Program-made: the position numbers and the translations under genes
Notes under the pieces: generated by a model
Database searches by the model: none
Seen by the model: only the letters and a program-made list of their open reading frames with translations
What the model was told of the DNA's origin: nothing
NCBI GenBank assembly: GCA_030848705.1
Contig: CM061243.1
Location: forward strand, 2,328,001-2,392,000
DNA: 64,000 nt
Source of the DNA: Heracleum sosnowskyi
Lineage: Eukaryota > Streptophyta > Magnoliopsida > Apiales > Apiaceae
Reading direction: 5' to 3'
Part shown: positions 25,272 through 35,434 of the stretch, piece by piece
Position numbering within the stretch: position 1 is the stretch's first letter
How the letters are laid out: every line of letters starts with the position of its first letter

Positions 25272-27408
25272 ATGCAGATGTCTACAGATCAGAAAATCAA
25301 GTACCAGATTCAGAAACAAGAAAACCTCCTACTGAGGAAAAAAGGTGGCCTAATTACTATGCCATTCATTATAGGTACATTACATAATCAAAGTTCAAAT
25401 CTTTTTTTTAATTCTTTAAACTTAGATGGTGAAATCTGTTGATGTTACTTGCATGTAAATGCAGCAAATGAGGCATTTGAGAAGGTTGCTAGCTATGGAC
25501 TATTGCCTAACATGATAGTGTATCTAATGAAGGATTATGGAATGAGCTTAACTAAAGGCCAAACTGTGATCTTTTTCTGGACTGCAGCTACTAATTTCAT
25601 GCCGATAATTGGAGCTCTTATCTCTGATTCTTATCTGGGCCGTTTCCTCACCATTGGCCTCGGTTCCATTTTCAGTTTCTTGGTAAATATTCTCTGTTTT
25701 CTTTTATAGAAATTGGATTGGTAAATGATAATTGAGAGCAATTCGACTAAATAAATGTAGTGTTTCTTGTCATGGTAGTGAGTCCTTACATTTGTATACA
25801 GGGGATGTTTCTACTATGGTTAACAGCCATGATTCCACAAGCAAGGCCTGGCCCCTGTGATCCCCGAATACAAGCCTGCAAATCAGCTTCGCCATCACAG
25901 TATTTTCTCTTGCTTTCTTCTTTCGCTCTCATATCCATAGGAGCTGGTGGCATCAGGCCTTGTTCATTAGCATTTGGTGCAGATCAGATAGATATTAAAG
26001 AAAATTCAAAAAATATGAGAGTATTAGAACGCTATTTCGGTTGGTATTATGCTTCTGCAGCTCTTTCTGTTGTGATTGCATTGACTGGTATTGTATACAT
26101 TCAAGTGCATGTTGGATGGGAAGTAGGGTTCGGAGTTCCTGCAGTTCTGATGTTCTTGTCTACTTCTTTGTTTTTTATCGCGTCTTCATTTTATGTCAAA
26201 CACAAAATCAGAACTTGCTTGTTAACTAGTTTTGTACAAGTTATTCTAGTTACTTACAGGAATTGGGAGATTGATATCCCATCTACAGATTCTGAAGTAT
26301 GGTATCAGCTAAAGGAATCAATGTATCATGTCCCAACTAACAAATTGAGGTATCATTCCATGAGTTTTTATTTTATTTTTTATTACATGACATAATCAGT
26401 TTGTTCTATAGACTGAAACAAAAGTGAATATATTTTTTAATTATGTGCTTTAGGTTCCTGAACAAAGCTTGCATCATTAGGAATCCAGAAGAAGTTGGTT
26501 CAGATGGGATAGCTTTGAACCCATGGACACTTTGTTCAGTAGATCAGGTTGAAGAGCTAAAAGTTCTGATCAGAGTCATCCCATTGTGGTCTGCAGGAAT
26601 CATGATGTCCATAAACATAAGCCAAAGTTCATTCCCATTTTTCCAAGCGCAGTCCATGGACAGGCATATCACTTCAAACTTGGAAATTCCAGCAGGCTCG
26701 TTCGGGTTGTTTACAATCATTGCTTTATTTGTATGGGTCATGATATACGATAGGGTAGTGCTTCCAGTTGCCTCTGGAATTAGAGGAAAACCTGTCCATA
26801 TTGGTGTGAAAGAAAGAATGGGGATTGGCCTATTCCTTTCGTTCTTGGGGATGGTAGCTTCTGCGACTGTGGAGCATATTCGTCACAGGAAAGCAATCCA
26901 ACAAGGATACTTGAACAATCCAAGTGCAGTAGTAGACATGTCTGCATATTGGCTTGTTCCACAATATGTGTTGAATGGATTAGCCGAGGCGTTTAACGCC
27001 ATTGGCCAAACAGAATTTTACTACTCCCAGTTCCCTAAGAGTATGTCCAGCATTGCCTCAAGTTTATTCGGATTGGGAATGGCATTCGCTAATTTGTTAG
27101 CCAGTCTCATCCTCAGCACAGTGGATCATGCTACAAAAATTGGGGGGAAAGAGAGCTGGACTTCTAGTAACATAAACAAGGGACACTATGAAAGTTACTA
27201 TTGGCTTCTTGCTATTTTAAGTGCCATTAACATTGTTTACTTCATCTTCTGCAGCTGGGCTTATGGTTCTTGTGCAGAACAAGTAAACGGCTTTCCAGAT
27301 GACTCGATCAATGGTTCTGCAATAGAGTTGCTAAAGCTAAGCTCTCAAGTAACTTATGAAGCCGAAAATGGTAAAGAATTGACAAAATCTAGGCTACTAC
27401 CAGCTTAA
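25272..27408 (+). CDS. NRT1/PTR family (NPF) transporter, NPF1-like, 4 exons, 607 aa
   Basis: Proton-coupled plasma-membrane carrier of the major facilitator superfamily; NPF1 members in Arabidopsis move nitrate in phloem. Exons 25272-25374, 25465-25682, 25802-26349, 26454-27408 (all GT-AG, 1824 nt). Residues 37-41 give the ExxEK proton-coupling motif in TM1 (NEAFEKVA). The DSYLGRF loop after TM2, GAGGIRPC and ERYFGWYY follow, then a central cytosolic loop, and ALNPWTLCSVDQVEELK and SMDRHI in the second half. Hydrophobicity suggests about 12 membrane spans. SMDRHI, ISQSSFPFF and the NPWxLC phrase point to clade NPF1 (NRT1.11/NRT1.12 type). Start taken at the first ATG; a second in-frame ATG lies two codons downstream. 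Substrate cannot be read from the sequence. Confidence 0.93.
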
Positions 27409-28722
27409 ATTGTCCTGAAATGCATCTGTAAATTATGCATATAATTTCTTAATCATCTAATGTATCAATCTCTCTAGTCATAATACTGTGTAATATATAT
27501 AATCAATCTAAAGTTTTTGAAGTTTGGGGCAATTGTGAGAATTCATTACAAATTTGGTATTAGTAAGGTTGTTGGGCTAGAATGCTAGATTGCAAGTCAC
27601 CAGAGTTGTAAGCATCAAATCTGATGGAAAGCAAGAATCTTGAAAAAACAAATGAAAGAAAAGAAGCATCAACAACAGTATAGGCTTCATCAGAGAATCT
27701 TGAAAAACAAAACCAAAGGCATAAGCTGGGGGGCCATCAGAGAATCTGATGGATGATCACTTTTTTTTGTGGGTGGGCCTGATATTTCCACAAGATTGGA
27801 GATTTAATGAAAGCCAAGTATCTTTTGAATGTATCAAAGCCAAACTCAACCATTGTTTCGCAATGTTACCTATTCCAAGAAAGAAGCCGAAAGAGTGAGA
27901 TGTACACAGACGATGTAGGAGATCTAAGGCTCCGAGTAGAGTAGAAAATGCTAATATGCTATTGAGCATCTGTATAGAGAAATTCTAGAACATTGGACTT
28001 GACTGATTACAAAGCTCAAAAAGAGAAAACGGATGTTACGTACTCACTTATCTCGCTCGAAGAGCAGGGTGTATCCTACGTTTCCAGGATATGTTAAAAA
28101 TTAAAAAATGATATACAAAATTTCAAAATTAGTAATTGTTGCTCATCAATTATGAAGGGCTGCCTTTGTGTAGGAAACAATTATTGTTGGTTTTTATTGA
28201 CTGTTCGGGTTCATCAGTAATGTCACTGTTCTGTTCCGTGCCTTGTTTTTTCGGCTCAGAACTTTCAGATGTTGGGAGGTCCATTTTGCTTGAATAATTG
28301 CTCCTTTGAGCTACATAGTCAATCGTACTAACAGAAACATATAAAGTAGCAATCAAGTAATGAGAATGATACTAGAAACCTCACTTTCATATATGAATAC
28401 GTCAATCGCAGAAATTTAAATACTCACCTTCACATGTTTACGATAAGATTCAGCAATTTACATCTTATCTAACTTTAAATGAAATGCATTATTATTCAAG
28501 CATTAAACAAGTTGATAGTTCACATATTTGGACCAAATGATGTAAATCAATATAAACTACAGTCTACAGACTACATGTGATGGATGGCCTTCTACAAAAT
28601 AAACTTCTGGTACATCCCAATTTTTTAGAATTTTAGAAAATGGACGGGAAGAGAAACAGATTGGGCTAACCGGATGAGTGGTATATGTATCCAACAATCT
28701 ATCATCAATATTCTTGTAAGGT
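27409..28722. other. intergenic between NPF and thioesterase genes, no gene supported
   Basis: Contains the 3' UTRs of the two convergent genes. Internal near-duplications of short phrases (CATCAGAGAATCTTGAAAAACA at about 27690 and a variant at about 27630) are visible. Short frames here, such as 28150-28356 minus, have no recognisable family. Confidence 0.5.
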
Positions 28723-29011
28723 TCAAAGCTTGCTAGCGGTGGTTGTATCTTGATCTTGGGGATAACGGTTAATGTTATCAGTAGCCATCCATACTCTGCC
28801 TACAGCAACTAGCTCTGCATTGTCTTTCTTCTTTATTTCCACCACCACTGATATTAGCCTTCCCTTTTCTCCTACTATCTTTGCCTCTATCTCGACTTTT
28901 TCCTGTATTAACACATTAACATGTGTATGATTGTTAAGTTGCTCGAAACTCCTACATCAACAAGTTACGGATAGTGTGTTAATTATTGAAGTCTCGTAAA
29001 ATTTTCAGATA

Positions 29012-29042
<31 letters not shown>

Positions 29043-30377
29043 GAATGTACAGTACCGTTTGTGTTTAACTATAAATATCATGTCATCTGAATACAATTGT
29101 CAAACAGATTCATCAAACACCTGACTACCTGAAAATAGGACTATTTTCGACTATCATGACCCATGGTCAGAAATAATTACCATGTAAGTCAGGTCCGCTG
29201 ACAATGATTCAAATGGGATTCACATAGGATGTAATGTCGAAAGATCAAATCTGAGTTTCATTTGTAACAAGTGCATACTTTAAAACATTGATTTTCAGTC
29301 ATCCTTTAATTTACTTGAACCAATAAATATGCGTTTTAAGCCTCTCGCGGAGGTGAACACATTCCGACCAAAATATGCAACTAACGCATGGTAGATCATA
29401 CATGATTCAAATTTCAAGATAACATAGTTGTACATGTGACATAAGCAACTCTATAGTTCACATGTTAAAGCTTTGTACCTATTACCATTCTACTGAATTT
29501 TGGTTTGTGTTTTAACTATAAATATCAGGTTATCTGAATACAATCGTCAAACAGATTCATCAAACACCTGACTACCTGAAAATAGGACTATTTTCGACTA
29601 TCATGACCCATGGTCAGAAATAATTACCATGTAAGTCAGGTCCGCTGACAATGATTCAAATGGGATTCACATAGGATGTAATGTTGAAAGATCAAATCCG
29701 AGTTTCATTTGTAACAAGTGCATACTTTAAAACATTGATTTTCAGTCATCCTTTAATTTACTTGAACCAATAAATATGCGTAGATCATACATGAGATACA
29801 TAAACATTCCACTGCATAGCGAATTTTAAAGCTTTGAACCTATTACCATTCTACTGAATTTTGGTTTAATTTGTAACTATATTGTTAATAGATTGGAGTA
29901 TCGTATCCATTTCCGACATACCGAATATATTTGGTTCGATTCTTATTATGCGTAAAAGAAAAAATAATGCGTCAGGAGCAAAACAACCGAGTAATAGTAC
30001 TACGTACATGGATTTTGGCTTGGGAATAAAAAGCGAGATGGAAGTCAACAGAAGCTTTAACAAAGGCACGGGTGCCAACCGTACAGGCAGCAACATCGTC
30101 AACTAAAACTGCCATAGCTCCACTGTCCCAATTCCCATCCTTATCCTAATCAACCTCATAACCTCATTAATTTTCTAAAAAAACATGATTAAGAATCATA
30201 ACAAGGTAATTAAGGAATCTAATATAAGATACTTACAGACAGGTTTTGTGGGACGAGGAAAGTACATCGAACTAAACCCGTTTGTACGAGATTAATCTCT
30301 AGCCCTTGTAGCGTGACAGCCTCTAGCTCCCTCCCCAATCCTTTCGACATGTCTTCCAGCCATTTCTTTGATGCCAT
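28723..30377 (-). CDS. small hotdog-fold acyl-CoA thioesterase (ACOT13-like), 3 exons, 152 aa
   Basis: Predicted to hydrolyse acyl-CoA thioesters. Exons on the minus strand: 30377-30237, 30145-30008, 28902-28723, all GT-AG and in frame (459 nt). The order is start MASKKWLEDM, then LVRCTFLVPQNL, then the hotdog helix GNWDSGAMAVLVDDVAA, then a C-terminal strand EKVEIEAKIVG and VVEIKKKDNAELVAVGRVWM. The length fits plant single-domain ACOT13-like proteins. The LVDDV Asp corresponds to the catalytic acid of human THEM2. In many relatives the residue before the G-A pair is His (GNWHxGA); here it is Asp, which may change activity. Intron 2 is 1105 bp and holds a duplication and a poly-C tract (sense strand). 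No clear targeting peptide. Confidence 0.88.
29015..29043. repeat. homopolymer of 29 G (poly-C in the sense of the thioesterase gene)
   Basis: Uninterrupted run of G in intron 2 of the thioesterase gene. Exact length is likely variable or affected by sequencing and assembly error. Confidence 0.9.
29059..29880. repeat. intronic tandem duplication, period about 442 bp
   Basis: The block at about 29059-29335 is repeated at about 29501-29780 with few differences (for example ATACAATTGTCAAACAG versus ATACAATCGTCAAACAG). The flanking phrase CCTATTACCATTCTACTGAA recurs at about 29479 and 29838, marking the start of a partial third unit. Lies wholly within thioesterase intron 2. Confidence 0.9.
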
Positions 30378-30536
30378 TCTTTATCATTTCTTATCGTACA
30401 AAAATGTTAGTATATGTATTTGTGGGAGCTAGTTTTCAAATAATTAAAGAACTCAAAAAATATATTTTTTGTTTGATAAATTACCAGATACACGTATATT
30501 TCGGAAATAGGAACAAATCGATTGAGGTACCGTATA

Positions 30537-30775
30537 ATGATTTATCGGTAAATTGGTAATTTATCGGAATGATAAATCGGAACAAAAATCGGATAAATTG
30601 TAATATTTTAAATATATTTAATATATTAGCCTTGTATATAATATAATAAACCATTTAAAAATAATTTATACCGATATATCGGATTTCAAAAATCGAATCG
30701 GTCAAATATTTTTAAACGATAAATCGATGATTTATCGACGATTTTTGAAAAATCGAACAATTTTTAGAACATCAT
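30537..30775. repeat. dispersed ATTTATCG-rich repeat, copy 2
   Basis: Second copy of the repeat at 24121-24370, same orientation. Shared phrases include AATAAATCGGAACAAAAATC-like and GATAAATCGATGATTTATCG. It sits about 160 bp upstream of the thioesterase start codon, so it may lie in that gene's promoter. Confidence 0.75.
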
Positions 30776-31179
30776 ACATTTGGTATTAAAAATATGAGTT
30801 CTATAAAATTTACATGTACCCCAATTATTAGAAATATGTGATATTTATTATTTTTTTATTGTATAAGGCTATGGTATTTTTTTTTCATTCTGATAATTAA
30901 ATATAGTGGCTCAGAGTTTTCTTAATCGAGGAATTATGTCGTACTAGTTTATAACTAGTGTAGTAAATATTCTTTTATATTTTAATAAATATTAAAATTG
31001 TTGTTATTGTAATGTAATTTTTGGATGACAAGTGATTTTAATTTAAAAAGATATAAAAGTAACGTGTTTTATTGAAAAAAGTTAATTGGTCACCTACTAT
31101 TAATTATAATATTTTATTATTTCAAGTAAGATAATATAATTAAGGACAATTACTTAAAAACAAGTAATTAAGGCAATTT
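30776..31179. other. AT-rich spacer, nothing recognised
   Basis: No ORF, repeat or structural element could be supported in these 400 bases. Confidence 0.5.
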
Positions 31180-33660
31180 ATCAATTTTTTACGGATACAG
31201 ATTTAAAGGTTATCAAGACACTCTCTACGTTCATTCTAATCGTCAATTCTACCATGACATTTACGAAACTGTAGACTTCCTGAAAGCATTGTTTTCCTCA
31301 AGGATGCACTGAAAAGGACCTTGCGATGTTATTGCGCCAACTTGTCTGGAGCGCTTCCTATAGGCGAACCTAATGAGGTTTCGATGTGCCAACTTGTAAT
31401 AAAGGATTGTCACTACAACTTCAACCTCTTCGCATCTTGAGAATCCAGGGTTTTCTTCTTATACATCTTTCTACCTTGTTGGCGCGTTGATGAGGCCTTG
31501 GCACACCAACTTGTACCTGAGGGTTGCAGGTGAGCATTCATCATTTGCATACTCTAAAAATCCTGGTGTTGTTTCTTCTCCTAGCCACCTTTCTACAAAA
31601 GGCCAAACAACAATAACAAATCATACAAATGTTAGTTGTTTACCTTGGGTATGTACCAAAAGAACATGACCACCTTGCCGCCAACTGGGGTTGCGATTAG
31701 AGATGAGTTGGCGCTCCAATTTGTAGTAGAGGATCCAGAACCCAAAATTATATTGACAAGTTTAATTACCCCTAGCTGACGACTAGTTGGCGCGCCAACT
31801 AATAGGAAAAGGTCGTAGTTGAATTTTCCAACACGTGCGTACTCAATTTATTCTCCAAACTTTCTTCCTGCAAAACGTAAACAACAAAAACCACTGATAA
31901 TCAATAAAAAGGTTAGTTGATTACCTGGTGCACCCCAACATGACTTGATTATGTCGGCACGCCAACTAGGCCATAGGTGGTTGCAGCTGCTACGTCAACC
32001 TTGAACATGCAACCCGAAATTTTAGGACTTTCCAACTTTACAGACTTCTTCCTCCTTGTTTATAAGATCTCTTCTTCCTCCTTGTTTTTAGGATCTCGCC
32101 TGCTTCATGTCACCACCAAAAGACCTTGTTGCTAACTTGAAGTCATGCCCAACACCTTGATGCTACCATGAAACCATACCCAATGCCATGATGTTGGGTT
32201 GAACTATGCCTTCATCTTTGGAACTTCACCGTGATTCAACATCCTTTTTCCTAGATGTAGATCTTGAGACCCCTCCTTCTAGCGCCAATTTATTAACAGA
32301 GGAATTTGTGATAACAAAATTTGAGGTTGCATATGCCAGAATCAAGATCTATGATGGTGGTTTGTCGCTGGAAAAGTCATTGGAGTGTGGTGGTTATGAT
32401 GAATTGGAGGCTGAGATTGCAAGGGTTATTTGGTGGTGGCTCGCTGAGCTCTTCTCTTCCAACCCCTCACAATGTGCCTACGTATTCCTATTTATAGGGA
32501 ATCAAGCCCACGTAGTTCTTGGATAACAAAAAACCTTATGGACTAGGGTTGTGTTTGTTAAGCCCCAAGCCCACAAAGTTAGGTCTGTTCTACCAACCAT
32601 AACAAGTGCAAAGCCCACAAAGGAGAGCCCATGCGATGAAGCCTAACCCAATGACGCCAAGGCTCAACTACGATTGTGACTTTAGGGTTACAACATTAGC
32701 CCTAACCATTGGAGCTAACATCAACCGCTACCAACTATTACATCAGTCATTAGTTGCAGGGAAAATTCATGACTTACTCCAAATGCACAAGCGGATCCTT
32801 ACCCCCCGATGAGGATAACCCACCAGACTACAAGGCAAGTTCTTCAAAGTTAATGTCACGCAGGGTGTATCATAATCCCCCAACAAGGATAACTTGCTAG
32901 AATACAGGACTAGACCCCAAGAACTTATTGACAAGTTTAATTACCCATGATCCCCCAATAAGGATAACTTATTAGAATACAGAATTGGGCCTTCAAGATA
33001 TAGATTGATGATTCCCTGAGGAGGCTAACTCACCAGAATGCGGAATCAAGTTTTTCAATATAATAGTAGTCGCGCCAACAATGTTGGCGCACCAAATAGG
33101 TTTTCAAATCAAATAACATTCCTAATGGCTTTGGCACGCCAAATAGGTTTTCAAGTCAAGTAACAACTCTAGTGACTTGCCAACGCTGTTGGCACGTCAA
33201 CTAGGTTCTTCAAGTAACACCCTAGTGGCTTGTCAACGCTGTTGGCGCGCCAACTAGATTCTTCAAGTAAAAACCCTAATGGCTTTCCAACGCTGTTGGC
33301 GCGCCAACTAGGTTCTTCAAGTAACACCCTGGTGGCTTGCCAACACTGTTGGCACGCAACTAGGTTCTTCAAGTAACACCCTAGTGGCTTGCCAACGCTG
33401 TTGGCGCGCCAACTAGGTTCTTCAAGTCAGGAAAAACCCGTGAATACCTTCTCATCAGGTAACCCTGGAGGCCTTCATTTATTCAATAGTTGATGTTAAA
33501 GCAACAACCTAGTTGAGAAGTGCATATTTTGACTAGGTAAAACCCTTAGAGGCCTTCAGTGGTAGAATAGAGTTGGCGAGGCAACATTGTTGGCGCGACA
33601 ATTAACATAGTAGTTCTTCAACAATAAGTCTTCATCATATCTTCAATCTTGATATTGTTT
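31180..33660. repeat. degenerate repeat-rich block with scattered GTTGGCGCGCCAAC motifs
   Basis: Higher GC than its surroundings. Perfect or damaged copies of the palindrome GTTGGCGCGCCAAC recur through 31333-33600 (for example 31786-31799). Phrases like CCCCCAATAAGGATAACTTA are also repeated at about 32950 and with variants at 32810 and 32880. Around 32470-32530 the sequence matches 52130-52200 (CAATGTGCCTA..., TTATAGGG...CAAGCC..., GTAGTTCTTGG), so at least part belongs to a dispersed, probably LTR-type element. No functional ORF: the 106-codon frame at 32206-32526 has no recognised domain. Confidence 0.6.
33070..33430. repeat. 53-bp minisatellite, about 7 units, each with an AscI-like palindrome
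   Basis: Consecutive GTTGGC cores begin at 33188, 33241, 33295, 33348 and 33400 (spacing 53, 54, 53, 52). Two more diverged units lie upstream at about 33078 and 33128. Each unit reads CTAGTGGCTTGCCAACGCTG, then TTGGCGCGCCAA, then CTAGGTTCTTCAAGTAACAC. Several units keep the perfect GGCGCGCC; others have GGCACGCC or lost a base. Confidence 0.9.
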
Positions 33661-34720
33661 GTACGCCCAAAATGGGTGTCAATCCCCAAAATATCCGGAC
33701 ATTAGGGTTGATAAACCCATTATTTTCTTAGTCAAATTTCAGGTATAACAATGAGCAAACAAACAAATATCATAACCGCACAAGAGAGGTCAAATTTTTT
33801 ATAAAAAAACACAGGTATTGTGTTACATAATTGTTGGGTGATAATAGTCTTGAATCTGAAAATAGTTCAAGGTACGTTTAAGACTTATCTTTGAAGGTCG
33901 TGAAAGGAATATTCAAGGAATAATAAGGAGTTATCTAGAATATTTAGTCACCCCTCTGATTGGCTTCCATGGAATTGCGATTTTGCATTGCCGACGATTT
34001 TGCACAGACATTGTATTATGGTGAATATATGAATAGTGGACGTGGTTCAGGTACTGCAAGCATGGTGAAATGACCAAGGTATCATATCATGTCATAACAA
34101 ATTCTGAAGAGGCTGGAATATTTTCAGTTGGAAGAGGAGGCTGGAATATTTTCAGTTGGAAGTTTCTCAAATGATAATTCATGGCTTGCAGCTATTGGAG
34201 TGTCATTCACTCTCCAAAAAATAAGAACTGTATCAATTAATTTTTAATATTTCGATGGAAATGTCTTTTACAATATTCGGATCCTCGACATTCTGTAAAG
34301 GGAGCGATGAAAATACCACTACACTAAAAGGTGTTGGGTGTATTTAAATTTTTTAATATGTATAACTTTAAATATTATGTGTTACCAATATATATTGTGT
34401 GCGTGGGTACATTATTAACACGACATAATGTAATATATGTATAACTTTAAATATTATGTGTTAACTAAATATTGCCTATGTAATATACATATTTCGAATA
34501 AATAAAATTGGACAACGTTTACGTACTGAAAATTGAAAATTATCGATGCATTTTAAAAATATAAAACATGATAAATATTATAGATAATTCTTCCACGATT
34601 ACTGAGCGATATTTATTTGTATTAGTTAACATGGTTGCATAGAATATTTCAGTAATGACATATTAATTCCTAACTGAGATTCTTCTTCCTATGTGGACAT
34701 CATTCCAACGATTTGATAAT
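33661..34720. other. spacer left of the copia element; part of a duplicated segment
   Basis: About 34320-34720 is the left part of a sequence found again near 49900-50310. A 26-bp direct repeat containing GAGGCTGGAATATTTTCAG occurs twice at about 34110-34165. No gene recognised. Confidence 0.5.
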
Positions 34721-34725
34721 TATTA
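34721..34725. repeat. target-site duplication TATTA (left)
   Basis: Identical to 47572-47576 on the other side of the copia element. Confidence 0.95.
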
Positions 34726-35270
34726 TGTTAGGCCGAATACACAATATAATCAAGTATGTATGAGAATAACAATAATTAAGAACACTGTTTATGAATCAAT
34801 AAACTGTATTTATATTAACAGCTTCTCTCTTTATGATGTTAATTAATCACAAAGAGCTTCTAGGTTACAAGAATAATATATCAATATTCGCGCCTTTCTA
34901 GGGAAAACCTATCTGTGTTTATATAGTACACAGCTACATACAATCCTTATCTAATTGATATTCCTACAAGTTAGCTATACAAAACTTATCAATTAAGGAT
35001 TGCTTCTTATCTTCTATTCCGTCTCCTTAGCTGTATCAATATATTCTGCTTCTTTCCATCTTCAGAATATATTGCTTCTAGAATCTTCAATTCAGCACCG
35101 ATAGCTAATTCAACTTTCACCTTGTCAGACTTTAAATAAACTCTGACCGGCTACCTTTAAACTCTTCACCCTGTCAGAGTTTAACTAAACTCTGACTGGC
35201 TTCTGATAAACTCTTGTCAGTACCTGTTGCTTAAACACTGATAAACAAACATTAGCAATTATATCTAACA
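34726..35270 (-). repeat. 3' LTR of the copia element
   Basis: 545 bp, TGTTAG...CTAACA. Carries a TATATAA-type promoter box on the minus strand within GTTTATATAG near 34918-34927. Confidence 0.95.
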
Positions 35271-35280
35271 ATCTCCCCCA
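35271..35280 (-). other. polypurine tract
   Basis: The minus strand reads TGGGGGAGAT directly before the 3' LTR; primes plus-strand cDNA synthesis. Confidence 0.9.
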
Positions 35281-35434
35281 ACTTGTTCATAATAAAATGT
35301 ACAAGTTAAACATATAATTGATGATGTCAAAACCATTTAACAAATGCAGTGTTTAACATATAACAGAGTTTGATTTAAAACAGAGTTTTAAATTTGACTT
35401 AGAATAGAAAATATTAAAAACTTACAGTCAGACT

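Noticed and set aside
28150..28356. 68-codon minus-strand frame rich in Ser/Glu
   Set aside because: No recognisable family, no splice partners found, and no conserved motif; could be a UTR or chance frame.
32206..32526. 106-codon plus-strand frame in the 32-kb repeat block
   Set aside because: Its 3' half overlaps repeat sequence shared with 52.1 kb and no domain is recognised.
33169..33372. Minus-strand frame with repeated WRANSVGKPLG-type peptide
   Set aside because: Translation of the 53-bp minisatellite, no start context or domain.
33070..33430. Regular direct repeats resembling a CRISPR array
   Set aside because: Whole 53-bp units repeat with no unique spacers, the genome is eukaryotic, and there are no cas genes.
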